From Pseudomonadaceae bacterium (GTDB taxonomy: Bacteria; Pseudomonadota; Gammaproteobacteria; Pseudomonadales; Azotimanducaceae), in contig JANSWO010000001.1 of NCBI GenBank assembly GCA_024743435.1, positions 186,001 to 250,000 of the forward strand: a DNA stretch of 64,000 bases, written 5' to 3'. The position numbers and the translations under genes were made by a program. A model generated the notes under the pieces. It had not been told where the DNA came from. It did no database searches and saw only the letters and a program-made list of their open reading frames with translations. This document shows, in pieces, positions 8,375 to 15,821 of this stretch (the stretch's first letter is position 1; every line of letters begins with the position of its first letter).

Positions 8375-9616
8375 ATGTTCAAACGATCTGCTCCAGCATT
8401 GATTCTCATAATGCTCAGCTGCGGGATAACGGCAGCTGAACAACCTGATTCAGAGCAGACGTTCAACCCGGAGGAGACGCTGATCAAGTACGACCCCGAT
8501 GGCCCGGTTTTAGGTGTGGAAGTAGCACGTTTGAGTGACGCCATGGCGGCTGACTTGCTTGCTGGAGACCACGGGTCCGAGATAAGTGTTGTTGCATTCT
8601 TCGGTCCCGAATTGAGGGCGGCGACGAACGCGGAAGAGCGACTCGATGCGACCGTTCGTTTCGCCGATCTACTCTTCCAGTCGGCTACGACGGCAGATGT
8701 GCTGGATGATCGCGCGCTGTATTGGGCCCGCCTGATGATGCGGCAAACGCTGCAAGGACAAATGCGACTCAGTGGAGTCGATACGCAGGAGACAGAGGCT
8801 TTAGTCGCTGCGATGGAATGGCACAGCCGCGGTATGGACCTCAGTGCGCGCATTGCCGCCGCTCGTAAGCAGGGCGTTACTCGCGTTGCTGTCGTCACGG
8901 GTTTCGATCCCTTCTTTCTCGATGTCGACATCACCCAAAGCAATCCTTCGGGGTTGGCGGCGCTGGCTCTTGATGGCGTGGATATCTCGATTGGTCATGA
9001 CACCGTACGGATCGTCAGCGCCGTATTTCCTGTGCGTTTCCAGGACTTTGATGATGGGTTGGTCGAGCGATTTGTTGCCGGCATCGATGATGCTCAAGCA
9101 AGTTTGTTTCTCACTGTCAGCATGGGCCGCGAGGGTTTTGATCTCGAACGATTTCCTGGGCTCAGGCGCTCCGCCACCGCGCCGGATAACCGCAATGTCG
9201 TCACCGGAGCGAGCGCCAGTCATCCCATAAAGGCCGAGCTGGATGGCAAGCCCATTGAGGGCCCGGAGTTCGTCGAGTTTTCGCTCCCCGCTGAAGCGAT
9301 GGTCGGATGTGAGAGTGGCCCTTATGAGGTGCGTGATAATCGCGAGGTCACAACGCTGGAAGGTGGTCAGTTTGAGGCGTCGAGTCTTGCGCAGCTAGAT
9401 GGCCACCGGGCAGTCGAAGGCTCCGGCGGTGGTTACCTGTCCAATGAGATCTCGTATCGCGTGGTTCGCGCTTTGCAGGCTCGAGGTTCCACCGTGCCTG
9501 CTGGCCACCTTCACACGCCGCGCGTAGCCGGCTATGACGCCCAGGCGGAACAGGCAATCGTCGGCCAGATTAAGGCCCTCGTCAGCTGTGCGATAGCGGC
9601 GATTCACGGCGTCTGA
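8375..9616 (+). CDS. secreted pyroglutamyl-peptidase-like (C15) protein with Cys-to-Ser change
   Basis: The protein is 413 residues from ATG 8375; a longer frame opens at 8297 but would bury the signal peptide. The signal peptide ends near residue 21. Residues 22-165 are a helical extension without a known match. Residues 170-385 align by eye with peptidase family C15: VVTGFDPFFLD, then NPSGLAALAL, the Glu region (F-D-L-E258-R), and AGHLH380TPR for the His. The nucleophile motif, normally Y-L/V-C-N, reads Y-L-S356-N here. Glu and His are kept but Cys is Ser. It could be a serine version or an inactive relative. It is divergent from the serine hydrolase. Confidence 0.7.
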   Translation: MFKRSAPALILIMLSCGITAAEQPDSEQTFNPEETLIKYDPDGPVLGVEVARLSDAMAADLLAGDHGSEISVVAFFGPELRAATNAEERLDATVRFADLLFQSATTADVLDDRALYWARLMMRQTLQGQMRLSGVDTQETEALVAAMEWHSRGMDLSARIAAARKQGVTRVAVVTGFDPFFLDVDITQSNPSGLAALALDGVDISIGHDTVRIVSAVFPVRFQDFDDGLVERFVAGIDDAQASLFLTVSMGREGFDLERFPGLRRSATAPDNRNVVTGASASHPIKAELDGKPIEGPEFVEFSLPAEAMVGCESGPYEVRDNREVTTLEGGQFEASSLAQLDGHRAVEGSGGGYLSNEISYRVVRALQARGSTVPAGHLHTPRVAGYDAQAEQAIVGQIKALVSCAIAAIHGV

Positions 9617-9648
9617 TGCGGTTGCAACACGCATTCTGACAAGGCAAT

Positions 9649-9664
9649 TGTGAATTGCCTCACA
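9649..9664. promoter_or_regulatory. perfect Crp-type operator upstream of aceA
   Basis: The sequence TGTGA, six bases, TCACA matches the Crp/Vfr consensus at all ten fixed positions. It lies 91 bp upstream of the aceA start codon. It overlaps a second inverted repeat (GGCAATT, 3 bases, AATTGCC at 9643-9659). A further half site TTGTGA lies at about 9677. A crp homologue with the matching recognition helix is encoded at 55701. Activation of aceA by Crp under carbon shift is inferred. Confidence 0.75.
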
Positions 9665-9754
9665 GGAATATATTGGTTGTGAGGTATTCCGTTTAAGTGC
9701 GGCCCGCTCACTAGTAGGATGCCGCGCCTCAAATGTCCAATTGGAGAGGACGGC

Positions 9755-11353
9755 ATGTCATACCTAAACGATATCAAACAGGCTCAAGCCACCCTGGCTG
9801 GGAAGGCTGAGTGGAGTGCGATCAACGCGGAATACGCGGTTCGCATGCAGCATCAGAACCGGTTCAAGACTGGTTTGGAGATTGCCCAGTACACCGCCGA
9901 CATCATGCGCCGGGACATGGCGAACTATGATGCGGACACCAGCAAGTACACCCAGTCGCTGGGTGCGTGGCACGGCTTTATCGCTCAACAGAGCATGATG
10001 TCCGTTAAGAAGCACCAGCAGAACCTGGACCGCCGCTACATCTACCTCTCCGGTTGGATGGTTGCCGCGCTGCGTTCCAAGTTCGGCCCGCTGCCCGACC
10101 AGAGTATGCACGAGAAGACGACAGTTGCTGATCTCATCGAGGAGATCTACACGTTCCTGAAGCAGGCTGATGCTCGTGAGCTTCGCCACATCTTCGTTGA
10201 GCTGGACGAAGCGCGCGAGAATGGTGGTGACGTCGACGGCATCATCAAGCGTATCGATAACTATGAAACGCACGTGGTGCCGATCATCGCTGATATCGAT
10301 GCTGGCTTCGGTAACGAAGAGGCGACCTATCTGCTGGCTAAGCGAATGATCGAAGCTGGCGCGTGTGCCATCCAGATCGAAAACCAGGTGTCTGATGCCA
10401 AGCAGTGTGGCCACCAGGCTGGCAAGGTTACTGTTCCTCACGAAGACTTCGTCTCCAAGATCAACGCGGTTCGATATGCGTTCCTCGAGCTCGGCATCGA
10501 CAACGGCATCATCGTCGCGCGTACCGACTCTCTGGGTGCTGGGTTGACCCAGAAGATTCCGGTGTCTATCGCCCCTGGCGATCTCGGCAGCAAATACAAC
10601 GAGTTCCTCGAAACCGAGAAAGTCACTGATCTGTCTGAGCTGAAAGAAGGCGATATCACCATTCACCAGGGCGGTCAGCTGTGTAAGCCAAAGCGTCTGG
10701 ACAACGGTCTGTATTCGTTCAAAGAAGACACCGGATTCGATCGAGTTGTGCTCGATTGCATCACGTCGCTCGAGCATGGCGCGGACCTTCTCTGGATCGA
10801 AACCGAGAAGCCGAACGTTGCTCAGATCGCGGAAATGGTTAACGCGATCCGCGAAGTGCGTCCGGAAGCGAAGCTGGTTTACAACAACTCTCCGTCCTTC
10901 AACTGGACGTTGAAGTTCCGTGAGCAGGTTTATGGCGAATGGAAGGATGCTGGCAAGGATCTGTCCGCATACCCAGATCCGGCGCAAGACCCAATGGGCC
11001 TGATGGAAGAATCGCTGGACAGCTCCGAGCTGGCGCAGGAAGCGGATCGCCTTGTGCAAAGCTTCCAGGCAGATGCCGCGCGCGAAGCGGGCATCTTCCA
11101 TCACCTGATCACGCTACCCACCTACCACACTGCTGCGCTGTCTACTGACGTGCTGGCAGAAGGCTACTTCGGTGAGCTGGGCATGCTTGCCTATGTTCGC
11201 GGTGTGCAGCGCGCTGAAATTCGCCGCGGTCTGTCTGCTGTTAAGCACCAGGACCTTGCTGGCTCCAACGTTGGTGACGATCACAAGGAATACTTCCTTG
11301 GTGAGAAAGCACTGTTGGCCGGTGGTGCTGCTAACACGATGAACCAGTTCTAG
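9755..11353 (+). CDS. aceA: isocitrate lyase
   Basis: Isocitrate lyase cleaves isocitrate to glyoxylate and succinate, the entry step of the glyoxylate shunt, in the cytosol. The protein is 532 residues from ATG 9755, which has a GGAGAGGA site; the in-frame ATG at 9719 would precede that site. The length fits the long proteobacterial form, not the 430-residue E. coli type. The catalytic signature K216-Q-C218-G-H220 is intact, and SFNWT-type substrate residues appear (NNSPSFNWTLKF). A perfect Crp-type site lies upstream and a strong terminator follows. aceK is convergent across a hairpin island instead of being in an aceBAK operon, and no malate synthase gene is in the window. Confidence 0.95.
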   Translation: MSYLNDIKQAQATLAGKAEWSAINAEYAVRMQHQNRFKTGLEIAQYTADIMRRDMANYDADTSKYTQSLGAWHGFIAQQSMMSVKKHQQNLDRRYIYLSGWMVAALRSKFGPLPDQSMHEKTTVADLIEEIYTFLKQADARELRHIFVELDEARENGGDVDGIIKRIDNYETHVVPIIADIDAGFGNEEATYLLAKRMIEAGACAIQIENQVSDAKQCGHQAGKVTVPHEDFVSKINAVRYAFLELGIDNGIIVARTDSLGAGLTQKIPVSIAPGDLGSKYNEFLETEKVTDLSELKEGDITIHQGGQLCKPKRLDNGLYSFKEDTGFDRVVLDCITSLEHGADLLWIETEKPNVAQIAEMVNAIREVRPEAKLVYNNSPSFNWTLKFREQVYGEWKDAGKDLSAYPDPAQDPMGLMEESLDSSELAQEADRLVQSFQADAAREAGIFHHLITLPTYHTAALSTDVLAEGYFGELGMLAYVRGVQRAEIRRGLSAVKHQDLAGSNVGDDHKEYFLGEKALLAGGAANTMNQF

Positions 11354-11367
11354 GACCGGTTCAGCAA

Positions 11368-11388
11368 GCAGCCAGCGAAGCTGGCTGC
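11368..11388. other. 9-bp hairpin with GAA loop after aceA
   Basis: A perfect 9-bp stem (GCAGCCAGC and its complement) closes a three-base GAA loop 15 bases after the aceA stop codon. It has no T run, so it is not itself a classical terminator. The GC-GAA-GC tip is the DNA mini-hairpin sequence known for unusual stability. It may protect the aceA mRNA 3' end. The same tip recurs in the island that follows. Confidence 0.7.
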
Positions 11389-11395
11389 GTTGTGC

Positions 11396-11424
11396 AAAAA
11401 GGGGGCGTGAGCCCCCTTTTTTTG
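11396..11424 (+). terminator. rho-independent terminator of aceA
   Basis: A run of A, then GGGGGC, loop GTGA, GCCCCC and a run of seven T form a textbook intrinsic terminator 43 bases after aceA. The A-rich 5' flank pairs with the T run, which would also allow some activity on the opposite strand. Confidence 0.9.
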
Positions 11425-11437
11425 TGCTACCTCCGTC

Positions 11438-11483
11438 GTCACGAGGAGTCTGGTGCGCAGCACCGGACGACGTGGTGATCTCC
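11438..11483 (+). repeat. REP-like element, copy a
   Basis: This copy reads GTCACGAGGAG, then an inner hairpin (GGTGC, loop GCA, GCACC), then ACGACGTGGTGATCTCC. The outer arms TCAC and GTGA also pair. It faces copy b across a short spacer so that the ends GATCTCC and GGAGATC are inverted, making a REPIN-like doublet of about 95 bp. Confidence 0.75.
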
Positions 11484-11491
11484 AAAAGCTC

Positions 11492-11532
11492 GGAGATCGC
11501 CGCGTCGAAGCTACGCTTCTCCTCGCGAAGAC
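11492..11532 (-). repeat. REP-like element, copy b (inverted partner of copy a)
   Basis: Read on the minus strand: GTCTTCGCGAGGAG, inner stem GAAGC, loop GTA, GCTTC, then GACGCGGCGATCTCC. The outer arms TCGC and GCGA pair. Compared with copy a, both stems differ but pairing is kept. The flank CTTCCTAACC before the element is shared with copy c. Confidence 0.75.
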
Positions 11533-11727
11533 GGTTAGGAAGGGCATGCCAAGCAACCGAGTGATCTATCAGCGCCTGTCCGCATGGATGCGGACACCTC
11601 AGCTAGCGTTGAGAAGCTGAAGGCACAAGGACGTGCCTTCCCGCCGCCGAAGGGATTCGGCGGTCGTAAGAGAGCGCAAGCACATGGAGGTGCGCAGCGC
11701 GGGTGAAGAGCAGAAGCCCAACCCCGC

Positions 11728-11767
11728 GAGATTGCCACGTCGTGGCTTCGCCACTCCTCGCAAAGAC
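11728..11767 (-). repeat. REP-like element, copy c
   Basis: Read on the minus strand: GTCTTTGCGAGGAG, inner stem GTGGC, loop GAA, GCCAC, then GACGTGGCAATCTC. The outer arms TTGC and GCAA pair. It shares the CTTCCTAACC flank with copy b, so the repeat unit is longer than the hairpin in this island. Confidence 0.75.
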
Positions 11768-12160
11768 GGTTAGGAAGGCGATGTCGGAACAACCGGGTAG
11801 CCTAACAGCGACAGCCGGCACGGCGTTGCCCTGGCAGGGCATAGGCGTAGCCAATGCTCGAGAAGGGATGCCGGCGCCCCAGTCAGCGGCTTCAGATATC
11901 CGGCACATGGATGTGCCGGACCGCCGGCGGATGGATTAGCGCCGATTGTTCAACAATCGGCGGGCGGCAGTTGATTGCGAAGCAATCAATGAGAGCCGGG
12001 CCGGTCGTGAGAGAGCGTGAGCCCATGCGTTGCCTCGGCAGAGCATTTGCGAAGCAAATGCTTGAGAGAGGAAGGGCGCGAGACGCCCTCTCGAGCATTC
12101 GCTACACGAATGCCCTGCCGGGTGTCGGTTGCTTCGCAACGCGACAGGGTAAAGAGCCCG

Positions 12161-12213
12161 CCGCACATCGAAAACAGGTCGACAGCTTCACTGTTGCCCT
12201 GTTTTCAATGTTT
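12161..12213. repeat. 53-bp hairpin repeat, copy 1
   Basis: This copy begins CCGCACATCGAAAACAGG and ends CCCTGTTTTCAATGTTT, so AAAACAGG and CCTGTTTT form an outer stem. The inner part (ACAG, loop CTTCA, CTGT) differs from copy 2 but still pairs. Copy 2 starts 82 bp further on. Confidence 0.75.
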
Positions 12214-12242
12214 GCTCTCGTTGCATGCTGCGCATACAACTG

Positions 12243-12295
12243 CCGCACATCGAAAACAGGACTACAGCTTCGCTGTGGCCCTGTTTTCAATGTTT
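12243..12295. repeat. 53-bp hairpin repeat, copy 2, overlapping the aceK stop
   Basis: The outer stem is the same as in copy 1; the inner stem is ACAGC, loop TTC, GCTGT. Read leftward it gives a stem ending in CCTGTTTTC just after aceK, which may serve as the aceK terminator. The aceK stop codon (12287-12289) and last codon lie inside this copy. Confidence 0.75.
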
Positions 12296-13999
12296 ATGCA
12301 TAAACCGTCGCTTCCGTCGATACGGAAAGACATCGGACACTTCACCTTCCTCGATGCCCTCCTGCAGTTCTCGCCACATATCGGCTGTGAACATGTCGCC
12401 ATGCATCTCGATGAACTCGGCCTTGACGTCACTCTTGCCGAATAGAAATCGGCGAAACTCTTCGGGGAACACGTCGTATTTATCGACGCTGTACCACGGT
12501 TCGCTGGCCATCTCCTGCTCCGGTGTCTGCGCCTCGGGAATCTCGCGAAAGTTCATCTCAGTGAGATAGTTGATCTCGTCGTAGTCGTAGAAGACCACGC
12601 GGCCGTGCCGGGTAACACCAAAGTTCTTGAGCAGCATGTCGCCAGGGAAAATGTTAGCGGCCGCGAGTTGTTTGATGGCATTGCCGTATTCATCCAAAGC
12701 GCTGGTCAGTTCCTGCGGACTCGCGTTTTCGACATAGATATTCAGGGGCGTCATCCGCCGCTCGGTGTAGAGATGGCGAATCACGACATCATCATCGGTG
12801 AGCACAACACACGAGCGAGCGACCGCGAGAAGCTCTTCGAGCAGCGCGTCGCTGAATCGATCGCGAGGGAAACGGAAGTTCGAGAACTCCTGCGTGTCGG
12901 CCATGCGGCCAACACGGTCGTGCTGTTTCACGATGGTGTACTTCTCTTTGACCTGCTTGTGGGTAATGTTTTTCTGCGGCGCGAACTGGTCTTTGATGAT
13001 CTTGAAGACGATGGGAAGAGACGGCAGCGTAAACACAGCCATCACCATCCCACGAATACCGGGTGCCACCACAAACTCATCCTGGCTTTCGTCGAGGTGT
13101 TCGACGAACGCTCGGTAGAACTCGGTTTTTCCATGCTTGTGGAAGCCGATTGCGCTGTATAGCTCCGCGCGACGCTTGTTCGGCATCAGTTGCTGTAGAA
13201 ACGATACGAGCTGGCTGGGTGCCGGTGCTTCAACAAGGAAGTACGCGCGCGTGAAGCTGAACACGACAGACAGCTCATCCGCATCGCAGATCAACGTATC
13301 AACATACAACTCGCCACGCGCGTTGATGAGAATTGGCAGCGCCACCGGCCAGACCTCGTTTTCGTAGCGCAGACGACCAACCAGGTAGGCGCCTTTGTTA
13401 CGAAAGAACGGGTGGTTCAAGACGTCTATCGACAGACCGGCGGCAGCACGAATTTCTGGGCGATGTTCCGCCAGTGATCGTAGTACGCTGCGCACGTCTC
13501 GGTCTTTGTCTTCCCAGGGCAACGCAAGGCCTGCGTCGTCGAGCAGGCGGTGTACCATCGGAACGATGTCGCCAACGACATCCGGATTGGTTTGATAGGT
13601 GCGCAAGAAGGGTGCATGGCTTGGGATTGGCCATTGGCTCACTCGGCTGCGAACGAACATGCTCAGATCCGTCGCGGGTGGGTCGTCCATCATTGCGCGA
13701 TGCACAGAATTGAAAAACGTTTCAGCGAGTTCCGAGTCGACATCGCGCATCTTCAGTGAGACGAATTGCGCTTTCCAGGAGGTCCAGTCGTACGGCCCAT
13801 CGCCGGCGACTGCCTCGATTGCAGCGACTGTGTTGTCGAGGTGACGGTGGTATAGCGCCAGCCGATTTTTCGTCGCAGCGCCCATGGCGTGCCAATCCTG
13901 AGACTGGAACAACTCGCGTGCGCTGGCGGTGATCTCCATCCAGCCGAGTCGGTAATCACGGAAGCCGTCATAGATGAGTTGGGCGGGAGAATTTGGCAT
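12287..13999 (-). CDS. aceK: isocitrate dehydrogenase kinase/phosphatase
   Basis: AceK phosphorylates and dephosphorylates isocitrate dehydrogenase, which diverts isocitrate to AceA. The protein is 570 residues, the usual length, in one cytosolic polypeptide with a regulatory N-terminal half and a kinase-like C-terminal half. The phosphate-loop-like stretch VAPGIRGMVMAVFTLPSLP and the acidic metal site (VVFYDYDEINYL) are present. It is the last gene of a leftward run SDR, small membrane protein, DUF2628 protein, aceK, with only 3 bp between it and the DUF2628 gene. The final residues (MHKH) lie at and in the hairpin repeat, beyond the usual family end. Confidence 0.95.
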   Translation of the reverse strand: MPNSPAQLIYDGFRDYRLGWMEITASARELFQSQDWHAMGAATKNRLALYHRHLDNTVAAIEAVAGDGPYDWTSWKAQFVSLKMRDVDSELAETFFNSVHRAMMDDPPATDLSMFVRSRVSQWPIPSHAPFLRTYQTNPDVVGDIVPMVHRLLDDAGLALPWEDKDRDVRSVLRSLAEHRPEIRAAAGLSIDVLNHPFFRNKGAYLVGRLRYENEVWPVALPILINARGELYVDTLICDADELSVVFSFTRAYFLVEAPAPSQLVSFLQQLMPNKRRAELYSAIGFHKHGKTEFYRAFVEHLDESQDEFVVAPGIRGMVMAVFTLPSLPIVFKIIKDQFAPQKNITHKQVKEKYTIVKQHDRVGRMADTQEFSNFRFPRDRFSDALLEELLAVARSCVVLTDDDVVIRHLYTERRMTPLNIYVENASPQELTSALDEYGNAIKQLAAANIFPGDMLLKNFGVTRHGRVVFYDYDEINYLTEMNFREIPEAQTPEQEMASEPWYSVDKYDVFPEEFRRFLFGKSDVKAEFIEMHGDMFTADMWRELQEGIEEGEVSDVFPYRRKRRFMHKH

Positions 14000-14002
14000 C
14001 GT

Positions 14003-14521
14003 CTAGCCTGCCCCCTGGGTCGCGAGCTGCTGTAGAGGCCCGCCGAGGCTCATGGTGAGCAGCAGTATTATCACCATTGCCAGTAGCAGTGGTCGGTTGG
14101 GCCCGCCCATGGTTGCGAGTCGATCAAGCTGGTGCTCTCGCTGTCCTGGCAATTGTTGTTTTGCGGTATCGACTATGGTTCGACACCAACGGTAGTAGAT
14201 GCCGTTAGCGTGCAGCGGCAGGTACACCCCAAGAAAAGCGATGAGTCCTGCGCTGTAGAGCCAGTTGCCAATCTGTTCGTAGCCGGCACCTGCGATGCCG
14301 CCCGCGAGCAGACCCAGCGACATGCTGAACAGAACACTGATCCCCGCCCACGTGTACTGGCGCCGGTATAGCAGCCAGAACAAACCGAAAAACAACACGG
14401 GCCAGTTCCAGCTTATCGGCGCATATCCACGATTGTCGGCGCGCTCGAAGTAATTCATGTAATAGCCCGTATTGCGGGTGCCAATGGCCGCCGCGAAGAG
14501 AGCTTGATCGTCATCAGTCAT
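14003..14521 (-). CDS. DUF2628 family membrane protein
   Basis: The protein is 172 residues. The N-terminal segment YYMNYFERADNRGYAPISWNW followed by several membrane spans is typical of DUF2628 proteins. About four hydrophobic stretches are visible, the last at the C-terminus (LLLAMVIILLLTMSLGG). Its function is unknown. It starts 32 bp after the upstream small membrane protein and ends 3 bp before aceK, so it is part of the aceK operon. Confidence 0.75.
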   Translation of the reverse strand: MTDDDQALFAAAIGTRNTGYYMNYFERADNRGYAPISWNWPVLFFGLFWLLYRRQYTWAGISVLFSMSLGLLAGGIAGAGYEQIGNWLYSAGLIAFLGVYLPLHANGIYYRWCRTIVDTAKQQLPGQREHQLDRLATMGGPNRPLLLAMVIILLLTMSLGGPLQQLATQGAG

Positions 14522-14553
14522 GCGCTTGGTTCATCGCCAGTGAGAGAAGAGCG

Positions 14554-14940
14554 TTACTCGGGAGGGCTGGATTTTTCAGCGGCGGCATCACGACGAGCGC
14601 GCCAGCGTTCCTCGTGGGTGTCGCGGATTCGTCGTCGAAGTCGGTTGATCAGTAGCGTCACCACGATGATTGCGCAGAGTCCGGCTAATGCGGGATAAAC
14701 CGCCGATACGAAGATATCAGAGCCGCCGAAGTTCGATGCAGACGCGGCCAGTGCGCCCACAATCGCGGCAACGACGAGCAGGTTCTGCGCCGCCAGATAT
14801 GCACCAAGCGCCATCAACAGCGGCAGGATCGCAGCGTGTAGCCAGGTCCGGCTCTCCGGCTCGATAAAGAGCGCCGCGAACAGCGCCAGGCCAACTCCGA
14901 TAGCCCGCGTGAGGACAGGCTGTGATGCCAGTTCACTCAC
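14554..14940 (-). CDS. small membrane protein, unknown
   Basis: The protein is 128 residues from a GTG at 14940. The GTGA at this point overlaps the SDR stop by 4 bp, which decides the start and indicates translational coupling. It has four hydrophobic segments, then a basic tail (LINRLRRRIRDTHEERWRAR). I recognise no family. Confidence 0.65.
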   Translation of the reverse strand: MSELASQPVLTRAIGVGLALFAALFIEPESRTWLHAAILPLLMALGAYLAAQNLLVVAAIVGALAASASNFGGSDIFVSAVYPALAGLCAIIVVTLLINRLRRRIRDTHEERWRARRDAAAEKSSPPE

Positions 14941-15713
14941 GACACAATGCCCAGCGCGCCGCCGTCGATACGCAGGTTGTGTCCGTGAATGGCATCGCTG
15001 AGTGGGCTCGCGAGAAAGCAGACAGCGCTCGCGATCTCTTCGCGAGTGGCAATGCGGCGAATGGGAATATCGCGCGCAATGTGCGGCTCTACTTCTGCCC
15101 AGGTGTCACCCCAACCCTTGGCCTTGCCACGTTCGACATAGGCGGCTTCAACTTCCGGCGTGGCGATGAGCCCCGGAGAAACGAGATTCACCCGAATTGC
15201 GGTTCCAGCGACTTCGCCCGCCAGCCCCGTGGTCATATTGGCGAGGGCCCCTTTAGCTGCGTAGTAGTGCGGCATACGTGTGTTGGGACGCGTTGAGCCA
15301 ACGGTGCCGAGGTTGATGATGCGAGCGAAGCTTCTGCTGCGCAGTTCGGGCAGTAGGGCGCGAATCAGGCGGGCGGCACTTAGAACGTTTTTCTCATAGA
15401 GGTCCAGCCAGTCCGAGCTGTCGCTGCTCTCCCAGGAGCCGCCCTCGGCAGTGCCGTAATTGTTGATGAGAATATCCACCTCTTTGCCCTGCAGCTGGGC
15501 AATCAGCGTCTCACTACCGGCGTCTGACGAGATATCCCCCCACACGGCTTCGCTGCCGGCAATCTCAGCGGCGGCGCGTGTTGCCTGCTCCTGGCTGAAG
15601 CCGTGTACCAGAACACGCGCGCCTTCCGCGGCGAGCGTTTTCGCGATGATGAACCCGGTGCCGCGGTGGCTGCCGGTGACTAACGCCGTGTGACTTGTGA
15701 GCTGTAAATCCAT
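14937..15713 (-). CDS. short-chain dehydrogenase/reductase (SDR)
   Basis: A classical SDR of 258 residues from ATG 15713; a longer frame to 15803 adds 30 residues before the fold and is rejected. The cofactor motif is TGSHRGTG (residues about 11-18). The NNYG structural motif is present, and the catalytic Ser and Y-x-x-x-K (NLGTVGS and HYYAAKG) are in place. The substrate is unknown. It is the first gene of the operon that ends with aceK and is divergent from the permease at 15822. Confidence 0.85.
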   Translation of the reverse strand: MDLQLTSHTALVTGSHRGTGFIIAKTLAAEGARVLVHGFSQEQATRAAAEIAGSEAVWGDISSDAGSETLIAQLQGKEVDILINNYGTAEGGSWESSDSSDWLDLYEKNVLSAARLIRALLPELRSRSFARIINLGTVGSTRPNTRMPHYYAAKGALANMTTGLAGEVAGTAIRVNLVSPGLIATPEVEAAYVERGKAKGWGDTWAEVEPHIARDIPIRRIATREEIASAVCFLASPLSDAIHGHNLRIDGGALGIVS

Positions 15714-15821
15714 CGCGCTACGGTAGCGGAAGCCCGAGAACTTGTCAGGAGATCCGGGTTCTAGCTGGCAACGGAAATAGCTGGCTACTGAGCAGCCAGG
15801 CACCCGTATACTCGCCGCCCC

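Larger units (their letters stand above)
11425..12286. other. non-coding hairpin island between aceA and aceK
   Basis: No gene is supported in this 0.86-kb stretch. It is built of short inverted repeats. Perfect stems include 11577-11596, 11620-11639, 11644-11663, 11899-11920, 11940-11962, 11971-11989 (8 bp, GAA loop), 12042-12062 (9 bp, GAA loop), 12073-12089, 12095-12113 and 12128-12140 (5 bp, TTC loop). Three REP-like elements (11438, 11492, 11728) and a pair of larger hairpin repeats (12161, 12243) are listed separately. Many tips are GC-GAA-GC or its complement. Frames that run through it are repeat artefacts. It separates two convergent genes. Confidence 0.85.

Noticed and set aside
9764-11104. 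446-codon open frame antisense to aceA
   Set aside because: It mirrors the codons of a certain gene in high-GC DNA, has no ribosome site and no family signal.
11854-12445. Two frames of about 145 codons in and beyond the hairpin island
   Set aside because: They are made of hairpin repeats and run antisense into aceK, with no start site or family match.
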